This document shows, piece after piece, positions 62,409 through 64,000 of a DNA stretch of 64,000 nt. Below the pieces are notes generated by a model, which saw only the letters and a program-made list of their open reading frames with translations, was not told the DNA's origin and did no database searches. Where the stretch lies: assembly GCA_032164245.1 (NCBI GenBank), contig JAVMKO010000006.1:36482319-36546318 (forward strand), read 5' to 3'. The position numbers and the translations under genes are program-made. This stretch comes from Sternotherus odoratus (taxonomy: Eukaryota > Chordata > Testudines > Kinosternidae). The number at the start of each line of letters is the position of its first letter. Position 1 is the stretch's first letter.

Positions 62409-64000
62409 TGTTTCTGAAAAGATACAGCTTGCCATAAGGAGACATGGGAACCTTATTTTCATTGTGCTAGGCTGTGCTGCAAAATGTGTCACTTAGCATG
62501 GAACTCTAAACCACAATCACAGAGATTTGTCAATGTTACACAGTGGAAGAAAAGTAATATAATAAAGAATTACAAATGACAAATTGCAATTTGTTGCATA
62601 AATAAACTACTGAATATGTGGGGAAAGGTGGAGAAGCAGCACTCTATTTGGCTAGGGACACTGTTACTACAGGAGATAATCAGAAAATTATCTTCTGCCT
62701 AGACTAGATTGTCATTAATTAAAAAAGAGAATATTTCATAACTCTTCTTCTACACATCAGTAGAAGTTATAATATTTCAATGTTCAATCTTTACAACCCT
62801 TTAGGTACCACTTTCTTTTTAAATTAACATTTAATTTTGTATTGTATCAAATTCAGTAAACTACAATAATGCAAAGTTAGGGGAAAAAATCAGAAAATGC
62901 AAAAGATAGTGGTGTTTATTCAGTCACAACGCTGCAATAATCCAGTAATTATGACTATGTTATTTTATATGTATGGGTGTCAAAATAATTACTGTACTGC
63001 ATTATTTTAAAAATAGTATAGCATAATGAAATTACAGACTATCATAACGGATAGGAACAAAGCGAGGGTGGAGGGTGTTAACATTTAATATTCAACCTCC
63101 TAAAATCCAGCACTTTCGAGTGTTCAGTTATTAAACCAGAATACTGAATCTACATCTAATTTACTATTTTGTTTTCAAGGGAGGGAGGTTAAAGAAAAAT
63201 GAATACAAGAGGAGTCCCATTTCTATAGAAGTAAAAAAAACAGCTAGTGACTATCAATACCATTATAAAAGTGCCCACTTACAGACAAGTGTAAACAGTA
63301 AAAAGTATATTTTTCACCCTCACCAAACTCAAAAACTTTTGAAAAGACTTTCCTCAAGTGCTTCTTAAAAGTTCACCTTTAGCAATAGATCAAGCATGAA
63401 CACGGTTAGGCCAATGTCTGACTATTCTGAAAGCTGTAGACATATGGCATCTAGGGTCCATAACGGAAATACTTTTGCAATCTTAACTATTGCACGTATG
63501 ACCAATTTGCACTGTTTTATCATTTGTGTTGATAAACAACTGAAAAACTAGTTCTGTACCAGAAAAATCAAAACAAGAAACTATGCAAAACAAAACCAGG
63601 TGGAAATTCTACAATGTGCCAACAGACTGCTGTATTGGTATGGAGGACCCAGTGAAGTCAATAGGGTTCTATGCAGTTCATTGGCACAACATACTTTGCA
63701 AGATCGGGGCCTTAAAAGTCTGAAAAATCCATCAAGGGGATAAAGTTCAGTCAAGGCTGAAACTTTACTCTTTACACATCCCATTGTACTTGGAAACTAT
63801 TGGCTCTTGAAAACCAACTACTAGAGGATACAAAATGTACATTCAACAGAGTTTATAGAATTTTATTCTTATCTCTACCATTCCTGGCTTTTGTGACCTG
63901 AAACCAAATGTTTTGTTTTATTCAAACATGATTTATTTATTGTTTCTCTATTCATCTGTCTTTAGTTGAGCATCTTTAAAATTCACACTGCATCTGTAAA

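Larger units (their letters stand above)
57978..64000 (-). other. YLPM1: YLPM1 intron 1 (partial)
   Basis: At least 6 kb, running off the right edge. It contains a palindromic insertion (59599-59836), MITEs (60442-60678, 61899-62176) and hAT-like elements (60931-61260, 62180-62408). About 58000-59590 and 62410-64000 hold nothing I recognise. Confidence 0.85.

Noticed and set aside
57978..64000. YLPM1 exon 1 or promoter in the right part of the window
   Set aside because: There is no Pro-rich YLP-motif frame or CpG-rich block here; the exon must lie further to the right.

Overview
This is a piece of a vertebrate nuclear genome. Its backbone is one gene on the minus strand, YLPM1 (also called ZAP3, a nuclear protein phosphatase 1 interacting protein with a kinase-like ATP-binding domain). 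Nineteen coding exons (numbered 2 to 20 here) lie between 57977 and 16879. They join with GT-AG splice sites in one continuous frame totalling 5916 nt, which is 1971 codons plus a TGA stop. A probable non-coding last exon (exon 21) and a polyadenylation signal follow. Exon 1, with the start codon and promoter, is beyond the right edge of the window. The repeat content (DIRS-like tyrosine-recombinase retrotransposons, CR1 and L2 LINEs, MIR-like SINEs and many small hAT-like and other MITEs) fits a turtle best. Another sauropsid cannot be excluded from sequence alone.

Layout from left to right: 1-2480 is the 5' part of a DIRS-like element on the minus strand, cut by the window edge. 2480-8000 is intergenic, with no gene I can support. 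About 8005-13370 is a second, longer but dead DIRS-like element, also on the minus strand, with gag, RT/RNase H and tyrosine recombinase remnants. 13391-13513 is a small hAT-like element. 13514-16050 is intergenic sequence downstream of YLPM1. 16050-64000 is YLPM1. The 3' half of the gene is a cluster of small exons (12 to 17, all phase 0/0) encoding the P-loop ATPase/kinase-like fold. Exons 18 to 20 give the conserved C-terminus with an RVRW phosphatase-docking motif. Exons 2 to 11 give the low-complexity Q-, P-, R/E- and R/D-rich part. The 2640-nt exon 5 contains a 513-nt in-frame minisatellite encoding 15 [15 protein letters not shown] units.

The introns are full of transposable elements. 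Several insertions show exact target-site duplications: 25512-25641, 40041-40291 (inside a CR1) and 59588-59847 (a near-perfect 99-nt palindrome). One MITE begins 19 nt inside intron 16, directly beside a splice donor.

I found no sign of a new multi-gene system. The most interesting items are the lineage-variable RG-repeat in YLPM1, the palindromic insertion in intron 1, the 3'UTR intron, and the transposon touching the exon 16 donor.
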